A stretch of DNA of 64,000 nucleotides. Source: Nocardia sp. SYP-A9097. GTDB lineage: Bacteria; Actinomycetota; Actinomycetes; Mycobacteriales; Mycobacteriaceae. Positions 16,413-24,730 of the stretch are shown here, in pieces (the stretch's first letter is position 1; every line of letters begins with the position of its first letter). The notes beneath the pieces are model-generated. The model worked only from the letters and a program-made list of their open reading frames with translations. It was not told the origin of the DNA and ran no database searches. Location of the stretch: NCBI RefSeq assembly GCF_009649815.1, contig NZ_WJIC01000006.1, positions 345,913 to 409,912 of the forward strand, in the 5' to 3' direction. Position numbers and translations under genes: made by a program.

Positions 16413-17912
16413 ATGGTTCGCGAACTCACGCACTTCATCGGCGGGCAGCACGTAGCCGGAACCTCCGGCAAATTCCGGGACGTCTTCAATCCCAGCACCG
16501 GACAGGTGCAGGCGCGGGTACCCCTGGCCAGTAAGGCCGAGGTCGAGGCCGTCATCGCCAATGCCGCGCAAGCGCAGCTCGTCTGGGCCGCCTACAATCC
16601 GCAGAAGCGGGCGCGCGTGCTGATGAAGTTCCTGGCGCTGGTGCAGGACGAGATGGATTCGCTCGCCGCACTGCTCTCCTCCGAGCACGGCAAGACCATT
16701 CCGGACGCCAAGGGCGATATCCAGCGCGGCCTCGAGGTCATCGAATTCGCCGTCGGCATCCCGCATCTGCTCAAGGGCGAGTACACCGAGAGCGCCGGCA
16801 CCGGCATCGACGTGTACTCCATGCGCCAGCCGCTCGGCGTGGTCGCGGGCATCACCCCGTTCAACTTCCCCGCCATGATCCCGCTGTGGAAGGCCGGACC
16901 CGCGCTCGCGTGCGGAAACGCCTTCGTGCTCAAGCCTTCCGAGCGTGACCCGTCCGTGCCGCTGCGCCTGGCCGAGCTGTTCCTCGAGGCCGGACTGCCC
17001 GCGGGCGTGTTCAACGTCGTCAACGGCGACAAGGAAGCCGTCGACACGCTGCTGCACGATGACCGGATCAAGGCGGTCGGCTTCGTCGGCTCCACCCCGA
17101 TCGCGCAGTACATCTACGAGACCGCCACCGCCAACGGCAAGCGCGCACAGTGCTTCGGTGGCGCCAAGAACCACGCCATCATCATGCCGGACGCCGACCT
17201 CGACGATGTGGCCGATCAGCTCATCGGCGCGGGCTACGGCTCGGCGGGCGAGCGCTGCATGGCCATCTCCATTGCCGTGCCGGTCGGCGAGGAGACCGCG
17301 GATCGCCTGCGCGACAAGCTGATCGAGCGCATCGCCAAGCTCAATGTCGGCCTCTCCGACGATCCGGGCGCGGACTTCGGTCCCCTGGTCGGCCAGGACG
17401 GCGTGGACCGCGTCAACGATTACGTGCAGATCGGTGTCGACGAGGGCGCGGAGCTCGTCATCGACGGCCGCGGCCTGGTGGTCGAGGGCGGTGAGGACGG
17501 CTTCTTCGCCGGCGCAACGCTTTTCGACCGCGCCACCCCGGAGATGCGGATCTACAAGGAAGAGATCTTCGGTCCCGTGCTCACCATCGTGCGCGCCAAG
17601 GACTACGAGGAGGCGCTGCGCCTGCCGAACGAGCACGAATACGGTAACGGCGTAGCCATTTTCACCCGCGACGGTGACACCGCCCGCGACTTCGCCGCGC
17701 GCGTACAGGTCGGCATGGTCGGCATCAACGTCCCGATCCCGGTGCCGATCGCGTACCACACCTTCGGCGGCTGGAAGCGTTCCGGCTTCGGCGATCTCAA
17801 CCAGCACGGCCCGGACTCGATCCGCTTCTACACCAAGACCAAGACGGTGACCCAGCGCTGGCCCTCCGGACTCAAGGAGAGCAACGCCTTCGTCATCCCG
17901 ACCATGGACTGA
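16413..17912 (+). CDS. mmsA: methylmalonate-semialdehyde dehydrogenase (CoA-acylating)
   Basis: 499-aa ALDH-superfamily enzyme that converts methylmalonate semialdehyde, NAD and CoA to propionyl-CoA, the last step of valine breakdown. Recognised from ITPFNFPAMIPLW, the cofactor segment FVLKPSERDPSVP, and catalytic C282 in the family-specific context GERCMAIS. Length is the family norm. The ATG at 16413 follows AGGAC. It opens an operon of five genes with gaps of four bases or overlaps. The roughly 200-bp region shared with divergent icmF probably holds both promoters (TATATG near 16328 is a possible -10). Confidence 0.95.
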   Translation: MVRELTHFIGGQHVAGTSGKFRDVFNPSTGQVQARVPLASKAEVEAVIANAAQAQLVWAAYNPQKRARVLMKFLALVQDEMDSLAALLSSEHGKTIPDAKGDIQRGLEVIEFAVGIPHLLKGEYTESAGTGIDVYSMRQPLGVVAGITPFNFPAMIPLWKAGPALACGNAFVLKPSERDPSVPLRLAELFLEAGLPAGVFNVVNGDKEAVDTLLHDDRIKAVGFVGSTPIAQYIYETATANGKRAQCFGGAKNHAIIMPDADLDDVADQLIGAGYGSAGERCMAISIAVPVGEETADRLRDKLIERIAKLNVGLSDDPGADFGPLVGQDGVDRVNDYVQIGVDEGAELVIDGRGLVVEGGEDGFFAGATLFDRATPEMRIYKEEIFGPVLTIVRAKDYEEALRLPNEHEYGNGVAIFTRDGDTARDFAARVQVGMVGINVPIPVPIAYHTFGGWKRSGFGDLNQHGPDSIRFYTKTKTVTQRWPSGLKESNAFVIPTMD

Positions 17913-17916
17913 CTTC

Positions 17917-19056
17917 ATGTTCACACTCGACGAGGACGAGAAGGCGATCACCGCGACCGCCCGCTCCTTTGCCGACGAGCTGCTCGCGCCCAACGCACTG
18001 GAATGGGATGAGCGCAAACACTTTCCGATAGATGTGTTGCGCAAGGCCGGGCAGCTCGGCCTGGGCGGTATCTACGTGCGCGAGGACGTGGGCGGCTCGG
18101 CACTGCGGCGACTGGATGCGGTGCGCATCTTCGAGCAGCTCTCCACCGGCTGCCCGGCCATCGCCGCGTACATCTCCATCCACAATATGGCCTCGTGGAT
18201 GATCGACAGTTACGGCGATGAGGCGCAACGCAATCGGTGGCTGCCGGGGCTGACCACCATGGATCTGCTCGCCAGCTACGCACTCACCGAGCCGAGTGTC
18301 GGCTCCGACGCGGCGGCCTTGAGCACCAAGGCCGTTCGCGACGGCGACGACTATCTGCTCACCGGCGTAAAGCAATTCATCTCCGGTGCGGGCAGCAGTG
18401 ACGTGTATGTGGTCATGGCGCGCACCAGTGACAATGGGGCACGCGGGATTTCGGCCTTCATCGTGCCCGCCGATACACCCGGACTCTCGTTCGGCGCGAA
18501 CGAGCGCAAGATGGGCTGGAACGCGCAACCCACCCGGCAGGTCATTCTCGACCAGGCCCGGGTGCCCGCGGCCAACCTGCTCGGCGCGGAGGGCAATGGC
18601 TTCCGCATCGCCATGAACGGGCTCAATGGCGGGCGGCTCAATATCGCCGCCTGCTCGCTGGGTGGTGCGCAAGCGGCCATGGATCAGACCGTGGCGTACC
18701 TGGCGCAGCGCAAGGCATTCGGTGCGCGACTGCTGGACAACACCGCACTGCAATTCGAGCTCGCCGATATGCGCACCTCCCTGGAGGCCGCCCGCACCCT
18801 GCTCTGGCGCGCGGCCGCCGCCCTGGACGCCGACGCCGACGACAAGGTCGAACTCTGCGCCATGGCCAAACGGTTCACCACCGACGCCGGATTCGAGGTG
18901 GCCAACAAGGCCCTGCAATTGCACGGTGGCTACGGTTACCTGGCCGAATACGGAATCGAGAAGATCGTCCGCGACCTGCGCGTACATCAGATTCTGGAAG
19001 GCACAAACGAAATCATGCGGGTCGTGGTCGCCCGCTCGGTGGTAGGAGCAGCATGA
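17917..19056 (+). CDS. acyl-CoA dehydrogenase (isobutyryl-CoA dehydrogenase-like)
   Basis: 379-aa FAD acyl-CoA dehydrogenase. SYALTEPSVGSDAA is the FAD and substrate-binding loop; LHGGYGYLAEYGIEK and HQILEGTNEIMR are the C-terminal family motifs. In this operon the expected reaction is isobutyryl-CoA to methacrylyl-CoA with electrons passed to ETF; sequence alone does not fix chain specificity. It starts four bases after the mmsA stop without its own SD, and its end overlaps the next start (ATGA). Confidence 0.92.
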   Translation: MFTLDEDEKAITATARSFADELLAPNALEWDERKHFPIDVLRKAGQLGLGGIYVREDVGGSALRRLDAVRIFEQLSTGCPAIAAYISIHNMASWMIDSYGDEAQRNRWLPGLTTMDLLASYALTEPSVGSDAAALSTKAVRDGDDYLLTGVKQFISGAGSSDVYVVMARTSDNGARGISAFIVPADTPGLSFGANERKMGWNAQPTRQVILDQARVPAANLLGAEGNGFRIAMNGLNGGRLNIAACSLGGAQAAMDQTVAYLAQRKAFGARLLDNTALQFELADMRTSLEAARTLLWRAAAALDADADDKVELCAMAKRFTTDAGFEVANKALQLHGGYGYLAEYGIEKIVRDLRVHQILEGTNEIMRVVVARSVVGAA

Positions 19057-20150
19057 GCGAGGCGAACGAACCCGAGGTTCTGATCGAACAGCGCGACGGG
19101 CTCGGCCTGATCACGCTGAACCGGCCCCGGGCCATCAACGCGTTGAACCACTCCATGGCGCTGTCCATCCTGGACGCACTGCGCGCCTGGGAGACCGACG
19201 ATCGGGTGCGCACCGTGCTGCTCACCGGCGCGGGGGAGCGCGGGCTGTGCGCGGGCGGCGATATCGTCGCCATTCACACCGACGCGAAGAACGCTGTCGC
19301 ACAAGGTGATTCGCCGTGGACATCGGCCGATTCGCCGAGCGGGCGGTTCTGGCGGGACGAATACATTCTGAACGCCTATATCGGGAACTACCCGAAGCCG
19401 TATGTGGCCATCATGGACGGCATTGTGATGGGTGGCGGCGTCGGCCTGTCCGGGCACGCCTCGCATCGCATTGTCACCGAGCGCTCCAAAGTCGGCATGC
19501 CCGAAACCGGTATCGGCTTCATTCCGGATGTCGGCGGCACCTATCTGCTCTCGCACGCACCCGGCGAGATCGGCACCCATATCGGGCTCACCACCGCCCG
19601 CATGACCGCCGGTGATGCCATCGCGGCCGGATTCGCCGACGCTTTCGTTCCCGTGGAGCACATTCCGGCGCTCGTCGAAGCCCTGCGCACCCTCGATGCG
19701 GACGATGCCATCGCCAAATTCGCTCAGCCCGCACCGGTTTCGGAGTTCATCGCACAGCGGGACTGGATCGACTACTGCTACAGCGCGGACACCGTCGAGG
19801 AGATCGTGCACCGGCTGCAGACCGACGGGCGCGCCGAGGCTGCTCAGGCCGCCGTCGACGTGCTGTCGAAATCGCCTGTGGCGCTGAAGGTCACGCTGCG
19901 GTCGCTGCGCGGCGCGCGCAAGGCCGACAGCCTCGAAGAGGTGCTGAACCAGGAGTACCGGGTCTCGGCCGCCTCGCTGAACACCCACGATCTGGTGGAA
20001 GGTATCCGCTCCCAGGTCATCGACAAGGACCGCAATCCGCAGTGGCTGCCCGCGACGCTCGCGGATGTCACCGAGGCCGATGTGGACGCCTACTTCGGCG
20101 CCCTCGGCGATCGCGAATTGGGTTTGGCCACACCGAAGGACGAGCTGTGA
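19053..20150 (+). CDS. 3-hydroxyisobutyryl-CoA hydrolase
   Basis: 365-aa crotonase-fold protein, longer than an enoyl-CoA hydratase and with the hydrolase subgroup features: GLCAGGD oxyanion segment, MDGIVMGGGVGLS, SKVGMPETGIGFIPDVGGTY, and a long C-terminal extension. It releases CoA from 3-hydroxyisobutyryl-CoA so that the free acid can be oxidised by the next gene product. ATGA overlap with the dehydrogenase and GTGA overlap with mmsB show tight coupling. Confidence 0.92.
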   Translation: MSEANEPEVLIEQRDGLGLITLNRPRAINALNHSMALSILDALRAWETDDRVRTVLLTGAGERGLCAGGDIVAIHTDAKNAVAQGDSPWTSADSPSGRFWRDEYILNAYIGNYPKPYVAIMDGIVMGGGVGLSGHASHRIVTERSKVGMPETGIGFIPDVGGTYLLSHAPGEIGTHIGLTTARMTAGDAIAAGFADAFVPVEHIPALVEALRTLDADDAIAKFAQPAPVSEFIAQRDWIDYCYSADTVEEIVHRLQTDGRAEAAQAAVDVLSKSPVALKVTLRSLRGARKADSLEEVLNQEYRVSAASLNTHDLVEGIRSQVIDKDRNPQWLPATLADVTEADVDAYFGALGDRELGLATPKDEL

Positions 20151-21055
20151 GCACTGAGAACGTTGGTAAGAAGGTCGGATTCCTCGGCCTGGGTCACATG
20201 GGTGGGCCGATGGCCGCCAACCTCGTGAAGGCCGGGTACGAGGTCCTGGCCTTCGATCCCGTGCCCGCCGCACAGGAGCAGGCCCGCCAGGACGGCGCGA
20301 CCGTCGTCACGACACCCGTTGCGGCCGTTGCCGAATCGGAGATCGTCATCACCATGCTGCCCAACGGCCGCATTGTGCTCGACCTCTACAACGACGTGCT
20401 CGCGGCCGCGAAGCCGGGCACGCTGTTCGTCGACTGCTCGACCATCGACGTCGACGATGCCAAGTCGGCCGCGGAACTCGCTGTCGCAGCGGGACATCGG
20501 GCCCTGGACGCACCCGTGTCCGGTGGCGTGGCCGGTGCCGCGGCGGGCACCCTCACCTTCATGGTGGGCGGCGCGGACGCCGACTTCGCCGCCGCCCTCC
20601 CGCTGCTGGAGGTCATGGGCGGCAAGGTCGTACACTGCGGCGGCGCGGGCGTCGGCCAGGCCGCCAAGGTCTGCAACAACATGATCCTGGGCATCTCCAT
20701 GATCGGGTTGTCCGAGGCCATCGTGCTCGGCGAGAAGCTCGGCCTGACCAATGAGAAGTTCTTCGACGTGGTGTCGACGGCTTCGGGCCAGTCCTGGGCG
20801 CTCACCTCGTACTGCCCGGTTCCCGGACCGGTGCCGACCAGCCCGGCCAACAATGACTACAAGCCCGGCTTCGCCACCGCGCTCATGACCAAGGACCTCG
20901 GCCTGGCCGCGAATGCCTTGCAGGCCAATGGGGTCGACGGACAGATCGGTTTGCTCGCCGCGGAGATCTACAACCGCTTCAACCAGGACGAAGCGGGCAA
21001 GGATTTCTCGGCTATCGTCACCGATATCCGTAAGCGATCTGGAGGAGAACAGTGA
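20147..21055 (+). CDS. mmsB: 3-hydroxyisobutyrate dehydrogenase
   Basis: 302-aa beta-hydroxyacid dehydrogenase: Rossmann motif [16 protein letters not shown] at the N-terminus, substrate motif [15 protein letters not shown], and catalytic Lys in [13 protein letters not shown]. It oxidises 3-hydroxyisobutyrate to methylmalonate semialdehyde with NAD. The GTG at 20147 overlaps the hydrolase stop and has AAGGACG upstream; the frame is open earlier but unconserved. Fourth gene of the valine operon. Confidence 0.94.
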   Translation: MSTENVGKKVGFLGLGHMGGPMAANLVKAGYEVLAFDPVPAAQEQARQDGATVVTTPVAAVAESEIVITMLPNGRIVLDLYNDVLAAAKPGTLFVDCSTIDVDDAKSAAELAVAAGHRALDAPVSGGVAGAAAGTLTFMVGGADADFAAALPLLEVMGGKVVHCGGAGVGQAAKVCNNMILGISMIGLSEAIVLGEKLGLTNEKFFDVVSTASGQSWALTSYCPVPGPVPTSPANNDYKPGFATALMTKDLGLAANALQANGVDGQIGLLAAEIYNRFNQDEAGKDFSAIVTDIRKRSGGEQ

Positions 21056-21882
21056 TGACCGCATCGCGCAGCGATTCCGTGGGGGGCGGCGGCCGGGAGG
21101 CGGGTGGGCGTGACTTCGAGACGATTCTGCTGGAGCGTAAGGGGCGCGTCGCCCTCATCACGCTGAACCGGCCGAAGGCCCTCAACGCGCTGAACTCGCA
21201 GGTCCTGGCCGATATATCGGCCGCCCTCGACGAGCTCGAGAACGACAATGAGATCGGCGCGGTCGTACTGACCGGCTCCGAGCGCGCCTTCGCGGCGGGC
21301 GCGGATATCAAGGAAATGTCCGACAAGTCGTACATGGATGTGTTCCTCACCGATCACTTCGCGGGCTGGGACCGACTGGTCGCCTTCCGCAAGCCGATCA
21401 TCGCCGCGGTCGCCGGCTACGCCCTCGGCGGCGGCTGCGAACTCGCCATGATGTGCGACATCCTGCTCGCCGCCGACACCGCCAAATTCGGCCAGCCCGA
21501 AATCAAGCTCGGCGTCATCCCCGGCATGGGCGGCTCGCAGCGCCTCACCCGCGCCGTCGGCAAGGCCAAGGCCATGGACCTCATCCTCACCGGCCGCAAT
21601 ATGGACGCCGTGGAGGCCGAGCGCGCGGGCCTGGTCTCGCGCATCGTCCCCGCCGCCGACCTGGTCGCCACCGCCCTCGAGGTAGCCGAAACCATTGCGT
21701 CCATGTCCCTTCCGTCGGTCATGATCGCCAAGGAAGCGGTCGACCGCGCCTTCGAAACCACCCTCACCGAGGGCCTGCGCTTCGAACGCCGCGTCTTCCA
21801 CTCCCTCTTCGCCACCGAGGATCAGAAGGAAGGCATGGCGGCTTTCGTCGAAAAGCGCCCCGCCAACTTCAGCAACCGGTAA
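21055..21882 (+). CDS. enoyl-CoA hydratase
   Basis: 275-aa crotonase with both oxyanion-hole segments ([23 protein letters not shown]) and the catalytic Glu pair ([16 protein letters not shown]). It is expected to hydrate methacrylyl-CoA to 3-hydroxyisobutyryl-CoA here, though such EchA-type enzymes are broad in specificity. The ATG at 21055 shares its first base with the mmsB stop (TGATG) and lies seven bases after GGAGGAG; a GTG at 21052 is an alternative. Last gene of the operon, followed by a strong terminator. Confidence 0.93.
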   Translation: MTASRSDSVGGGGREAGGRDFETILLERKGRVALITLNRPKALNALNSQVLADISAALDELENDNEIGAVVLTGSERAFAAGADIKEMSDKSYMDVFLTDHFAGWDRLVAFRKPIIAAVAGYALGGGCELAMMCDILLAADTAKFGQPEIKLGVIPGMGGSQRLTRAVGKAKAMDLILTGRNMDAVEAERAGLVSRIVPAADLVATALEVAETIASMSLPSVMIAKEAVDRAFETTLTEGLRFERRVFHSLFATEDQKEGMAAFVEKRPANFSNR

Positions 21883-21899
21883 CCGAAACACGCTCCAGG

Positions 21900-21934
21900 A
21901 AAAGGGGTTTGGGGGCTTCCCCCAAACCCCTTTT
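21900..21934 (+). terminator. Rho-independent terminator of the valine operon
   Basis: A 16-bp perfect stem (21900-21915 with 21919-21934), GGGGTTTGGGGG type, with a CTT loop and ending in TTTT. It lies 18 bases after the enoyl-CoA hydratase stop and before the convergent Hsp70-like gene, which it could also serve (AAAA at the other foot). Confidence 0.9.
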
Positions 21935-21972
21935 CTTGCTGTGCGCGCAAAGGCTGTGGCGCCGTACTTCAT

Positions 21973-23010
21973 TCAGTGTTTGGGCGGGCCGACCACTTCG
22001 ACGGTCGGCGGTTTTCCGTCGGTGTGCTCGCCCTCGTGATTCATGGCGAGCGCGCCCGCGATCGTGCCGCCGAGGGTGGCGGTGACCGCTATCGCGGCGA
22101 CCAGTTTGCGGCGGGAGGGGGTGTCTTCGCCGCGGAATGCGGGGACGGGGTTGAAGCGGACGCTGCGGACCCGGCGGGCCGAGGGGCGTTCGGCGGCGAG
22201 CAGGACCGCGCCCCGGGTGGAGACGAATTCTGGTTCGGGGTCATAGATCTGGGGGAGGTCGAGCTGCTGTTCCAGTTCGTCGCGGATGCTCTTGTTGCGG
22301 GTGCAGCCGCCCAGTAATGCCATCGCGGTGGGGTGTACGCCGGTCTCGTCGATCATCTGCCGGACGAACGAGGCCGAATGGTGAATACCGGCGGCGACCA
22401 GATCGGCGAAGTCGCTGCGGGTGATGACGGCGCGGTGACCGTTGATCGGATCACAGACGGTGATCACGCGATCGGTGGCCAGGGCCTCCTTGTAGCGGCG
22501 ACTGGTGGCCAGATCGACGGTCACGCCGCCGCGCACCAGCAACCAGCGAAGTAGGGCGTCATGGCCGTCACCGCCCAGGACAGTACTGCGTTTACTGGCC
22601 AGGATCGCATCGGTGCGGCAATCGATCTGCGTCAGCGTCAAACCCGAAGCGCCCAGGTCATATAGGAGAATCGAGCCCTCGGAGGGCAGCTTGCCGGTGA
22701 ATCGCAGATAGCGGAGCTGGGCGACCGGCTCGTCGATCAGGGTCAGGCGATTGCGGCCCGCCGTCCCGCGAATGGCATCCGCGTGCGCCGAACAGCGGCA
22801 GGTCACGGCGATACCGGTAATGAATTCATCACGCTGCTCAGCGGATCCGCGCATGAGCCGAATGGCTTCGAAAACCCCCTCCTCGATCCCGCCACCGGTG
22901 CGGCGCGGCACCCGGCAACGGTCGATCGGAGGTAGATGCGGCTGGTCGGAATGGGTGAGCATGGCACGCGCACCAGCCACGCCAGCTGACACTCCGAGGA
23001 CCAGCACCAT
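21973..23010 (-). CDS. Hsp70-like actin-fold protein with C-terminal membrane anchor
   Basis: 345 aa. LVLGVSAGVAGARAML and SILLYDLGASGLTLTQ look like the two phosphate-binding loops of an actin/Hsp70-type ATPase, and MALLGGCTRNKSIRDELEQQL resembles the adenosine-binding loop. There is no DnaK substrate-binding domain; instead a short C-terminal membrane segment (LVAAIAVTATLGGTIAGAL) and a small exposed tail. The ATG at 23010 follows TTGAGG and begins right at the first loop; longer readings add unconserved sequence. Similar anchored Hsp70-like proteins occur widely in mycobacteria and nocardiae without assigned function. Confidence 0.72.
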   Translation of the reverse strand: MVLVLGVSAGVAGARAMLTHSDQPHLPPIDRCRVPRRTGGGIEEGVFEAIRLMRGSAEQRDEFITGIAVTCRCSAHADAIRGTAGRNRLTLIDEPVAQLRYLRFTGKLPSEGSILLYDLGASGLTLTQIDCRTDAILASKRSTVLGGDGHDALLRWLLVRGGVTVDLATSRRYKEALATDRVITVCDPINGHRAVITRSDFADLVAAGIHHSASFVRQMIDETGVHPTAMALLGGCTRNKSIRDELEQQLDLPQIYDPEPEFVSTRGAVLLAAERPSARRVRSVRFNPVPAFRGEDTPSRRKLVAAIAVTATLGGTIAGALAMNHEGEHTDGKPPTVEVVGPPKH

Positions 23011-23086
23011 GGCCTCAATGGTGAACCTTTTGCCGTCCGATGCCAAGGCTATGACGCAGGAAATTGGCTGACCGGATGCTGGATGG

Positions 23087-23629
23087 TTACTGCGGGGCCC
23101 AGCGGGTCGGCGAGTCGCCACTGCCGAAGTCGCCTGCGGTCTGCCGGAATTCCGCCAGCAATTGCAGCAGCAGCTGTAAACGCTCCGGCTCCAGACCGGC
23201 ATTCGCGAACACCTGACCGTTCAACTGGGTCGTCGCCCTGGCGACCAATTCCCTTCCAGCATCGGTGATTTCGATGAGCGTCGCGCGCCGGTCACTCGGA
23301 TGTGGCACCCGCTTCACCAACCCCGCCGCTTCCAGCCGATCCACCGTATTGGTGACACTCGTCGGATGCACCTGCAGACGCGCACTGGCCACCGCCATCG
23401 GCAGCGCGCCGGTTTTGCTGAAGCTCAACAACATCAGTAGCTCGTAGCGGGAAAACGTCAGTCCCGAGGGCTTGAGCGCCTCATCCACCCGCGCCATCAC
23501 GATTTGCTGAGCCCGCACCAGCGAGGTCACCGCCGCCATCCCATCGGCCACCTCACCCCAGCCGTGCTCGGTCCACTGGCGATGCGCCTCCTCGATGGGA
23601 TCCAGGGGCAGAGGACGTGGCCGGGACAT
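23087..23629 (-). CDS. MarR-family transcriptional regulator
   Basis: 180-aa winged-helix regulator: GLTFSRYELLMLLSFSKTGALPM, then LQVHPTSVTNTVDRLEAAGLVKR (recognition helix), then the wing HPSDRRATLIEITDAGREL, a textbook MarR layout. The start at 23629 (MSRPRPLPLDP) is chosen for its GTGGGC upstream; 23641 is possible. Divergent from the DUF3105 gene, 90 bases apart, so it may control that gene or itself. Ligand unknown. Confidence 0.85.
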   Translation of the reverse strand: MSRPRPLPLDPIEEAHRQWTEHGWGEVADGMAAVTSLVRAQQIVMARVDEALKPSGLTFSRYELLMLLSFSKTGALPMAVASARLQVHPTSVTNTVDRLEAAGLVKRVPHPSDRRATLIEITDAGRELVARATTQLNGQVFANAGLEPERLQLLLQLLAEFRQTAGDFGSGDSPTRWAPQ

Positions 23630-23719
23630 GCCCACGATCATCGCATGCGAAGCACCCGTATTCCGCCGCACCGAGCCCCATTTCGGTGTCGTAGTCTTTG
23701 CGCTACAAGGAGGCAGTAC

Positions 23720-24553
23720 GTGACCAACCCGCTCGGCCCGAAGTTCGACCCGACACCATCCACACCTCGGGGCCCGTACAGTGTGCCGTTCCCAGAGTTC
23801 GCTCCGCGCAAGCGCAATCGGCAGCCGATGCTGCTCGGAGTCGTCATCGCCATTATCGCCGCGGGTGTCGCGGGCCTGCTGCTATGGCCGCAGAACGCGG
23901 GTGGCGACTCCACCGCCACCGACGAATTCGCACCCACCGCCGCCGACCACGACCCCTCCACCCGCATCAACGGCGTGGTCCGCAAGGACTACCCGGCGGG
24001 CGTACACGTCGCGGGCAACCAGCGTGTCGCCTACACCCAGACCCCGCCCTTCGGTGGCGCACACGACGGATCCTGGCTGCCCTGCACCGGTGTGAACTTC
24101 ACCGTCGCGATCCGCAATGAGAATGCCGTGCACGCGCTCGAACACGGCGCGGTCTGGATCGCCTACAACCCGGCCACCCTCGACGCGGACGGCCGGGCTG
24201 TGCTCGAGGGGCAGGTGATCGCCAAGCCCTACATGCTCATGTCGCCGTATCCGGGGCTGGACACTCCGATCTCGCTGCAATCCTGGGGCCACCAGTTGAA
24301 GCTCAGCGATGCCCGCGATCCGCGTGTCGCACAGTTCATCAGCGCGCTGCGGCTGAACCAGTACACCTACCCGGAGCCGGGCGCGAGCTGCTCCAACCCG
24401 ATGATCGACAGCAACAACCCGCCGCTGTTCGATCCCAACCCGCCGGGACCGGACGCCTACTCCGAAGCCGGGGTCGCCCCGCCGCCGCCCCCGCCCGCCC
24501 CGGAACCCGCGCCCGAGCCGCCGCCCGGCCCGGAGCCCGCACCCGAACCCTGA
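23720..24553 (+). CDS. DUF3105 membrane-anchored protein, paralogue 1
   Basis: 277 aa: a basic cytoplasmic N-terminus, one membrane segment (MLLGVVIAIIAAGVAGLLLW), and an exterior DUF3105 domain with YPAGVHV, PPFGGAHDGSW, the strongly conserved ALEHGAVWIAYNP, and PYMLMSPYPGLDTPI. The tail is a Pro-Glu-Ala repeat (PEPAPEPP), probably spanning the cell wall. The GTG at 23720 has AAGGAGG six bases upstream. A second DUF3105 protein is encoded at 35954-36907. Function unknown; the conserved His-Glu-His motif suggests metal binding. Confidence 0.85.
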   Translation: MTNPLGPKFDPTPSTPRGPYSVPFPEFAPRKRNRQPMLLGVVIAIIAAGVAGLLLWPQNAGGDSTATDEFAPTAADHDPSTRINGVVRKDYPAGVHVAGNQRVAYTQTPPFGGAHDGSWLPCTGVNFTVAIRNENAVHALEHGAVWIAYNPATLDADGRAVLEGQVIAKPYMLMSPYPGLDTPISLQSWGHQLKLSDARDPRVAQFISALRLNQYTYPEPGASCSNPMIDSNNPPLFDPNPPGPDAYSEAGVAPPPPPPAPEPAPEPPPGPEPAPEP

Positions 24554-24616
24554 TTGAAATCAGCGTGATTCGAACCCTGGTCCCGAATCGTCCTGCCCGC
24601 CATTATTGATTTCGAT

Positions 24617-24690
24617 GCGGGTGTGACCGAGTGGCCAGGTAGCGGTCTGCAAAGCCGTATACGCGGGTTCGACTCCCGCCGCTCGCTCCA
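24617..24690 (+). tRNA. tRNA-Cys (anticodon GCA)
   Basis: A 74-nt cloverleaf with CCA encoded. The acceptor GCGGGTG pairs with CGCTCGC (two G-U pairs), the anticodon GCA is at 24649-24651, and the T arm is GCGGG-TTCGACT-CCCGC. The anticodon stem has wobble pairs at both ends, slightly unusual. It is followed by a strong hairpin. Confidence 0.92.
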
Positions 24691-24696
24691 AATGTG

Positions 24697-24726
24697 CAGG
24701 CCCCCATGATAATTCATGGGGGCCTG
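24697..24726. terminator. bidirectional terminator after tRNA-Cys
   Basis: A 13-bp stem (CAGGCCCCCATGA with TCATGGGGGCCTG) and TAAT loop sit between the tRNA 3-prime end and the convergent stop of the metallophosphoesterase at 24731, so it can end both transcripts. The T tract is weak on either side. Confidence 0.75.
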
Positions 24727-24730
24727 TGCC

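Noticed and set aside
24431..24553. Pro-Glu-Ala repeat at the end of the DUF3105 gene as a DNA repeat of interest
   Set aside because: It is a codon-level low-complexity tail of a protein, common in wall-spanning actinobacterial proteins.
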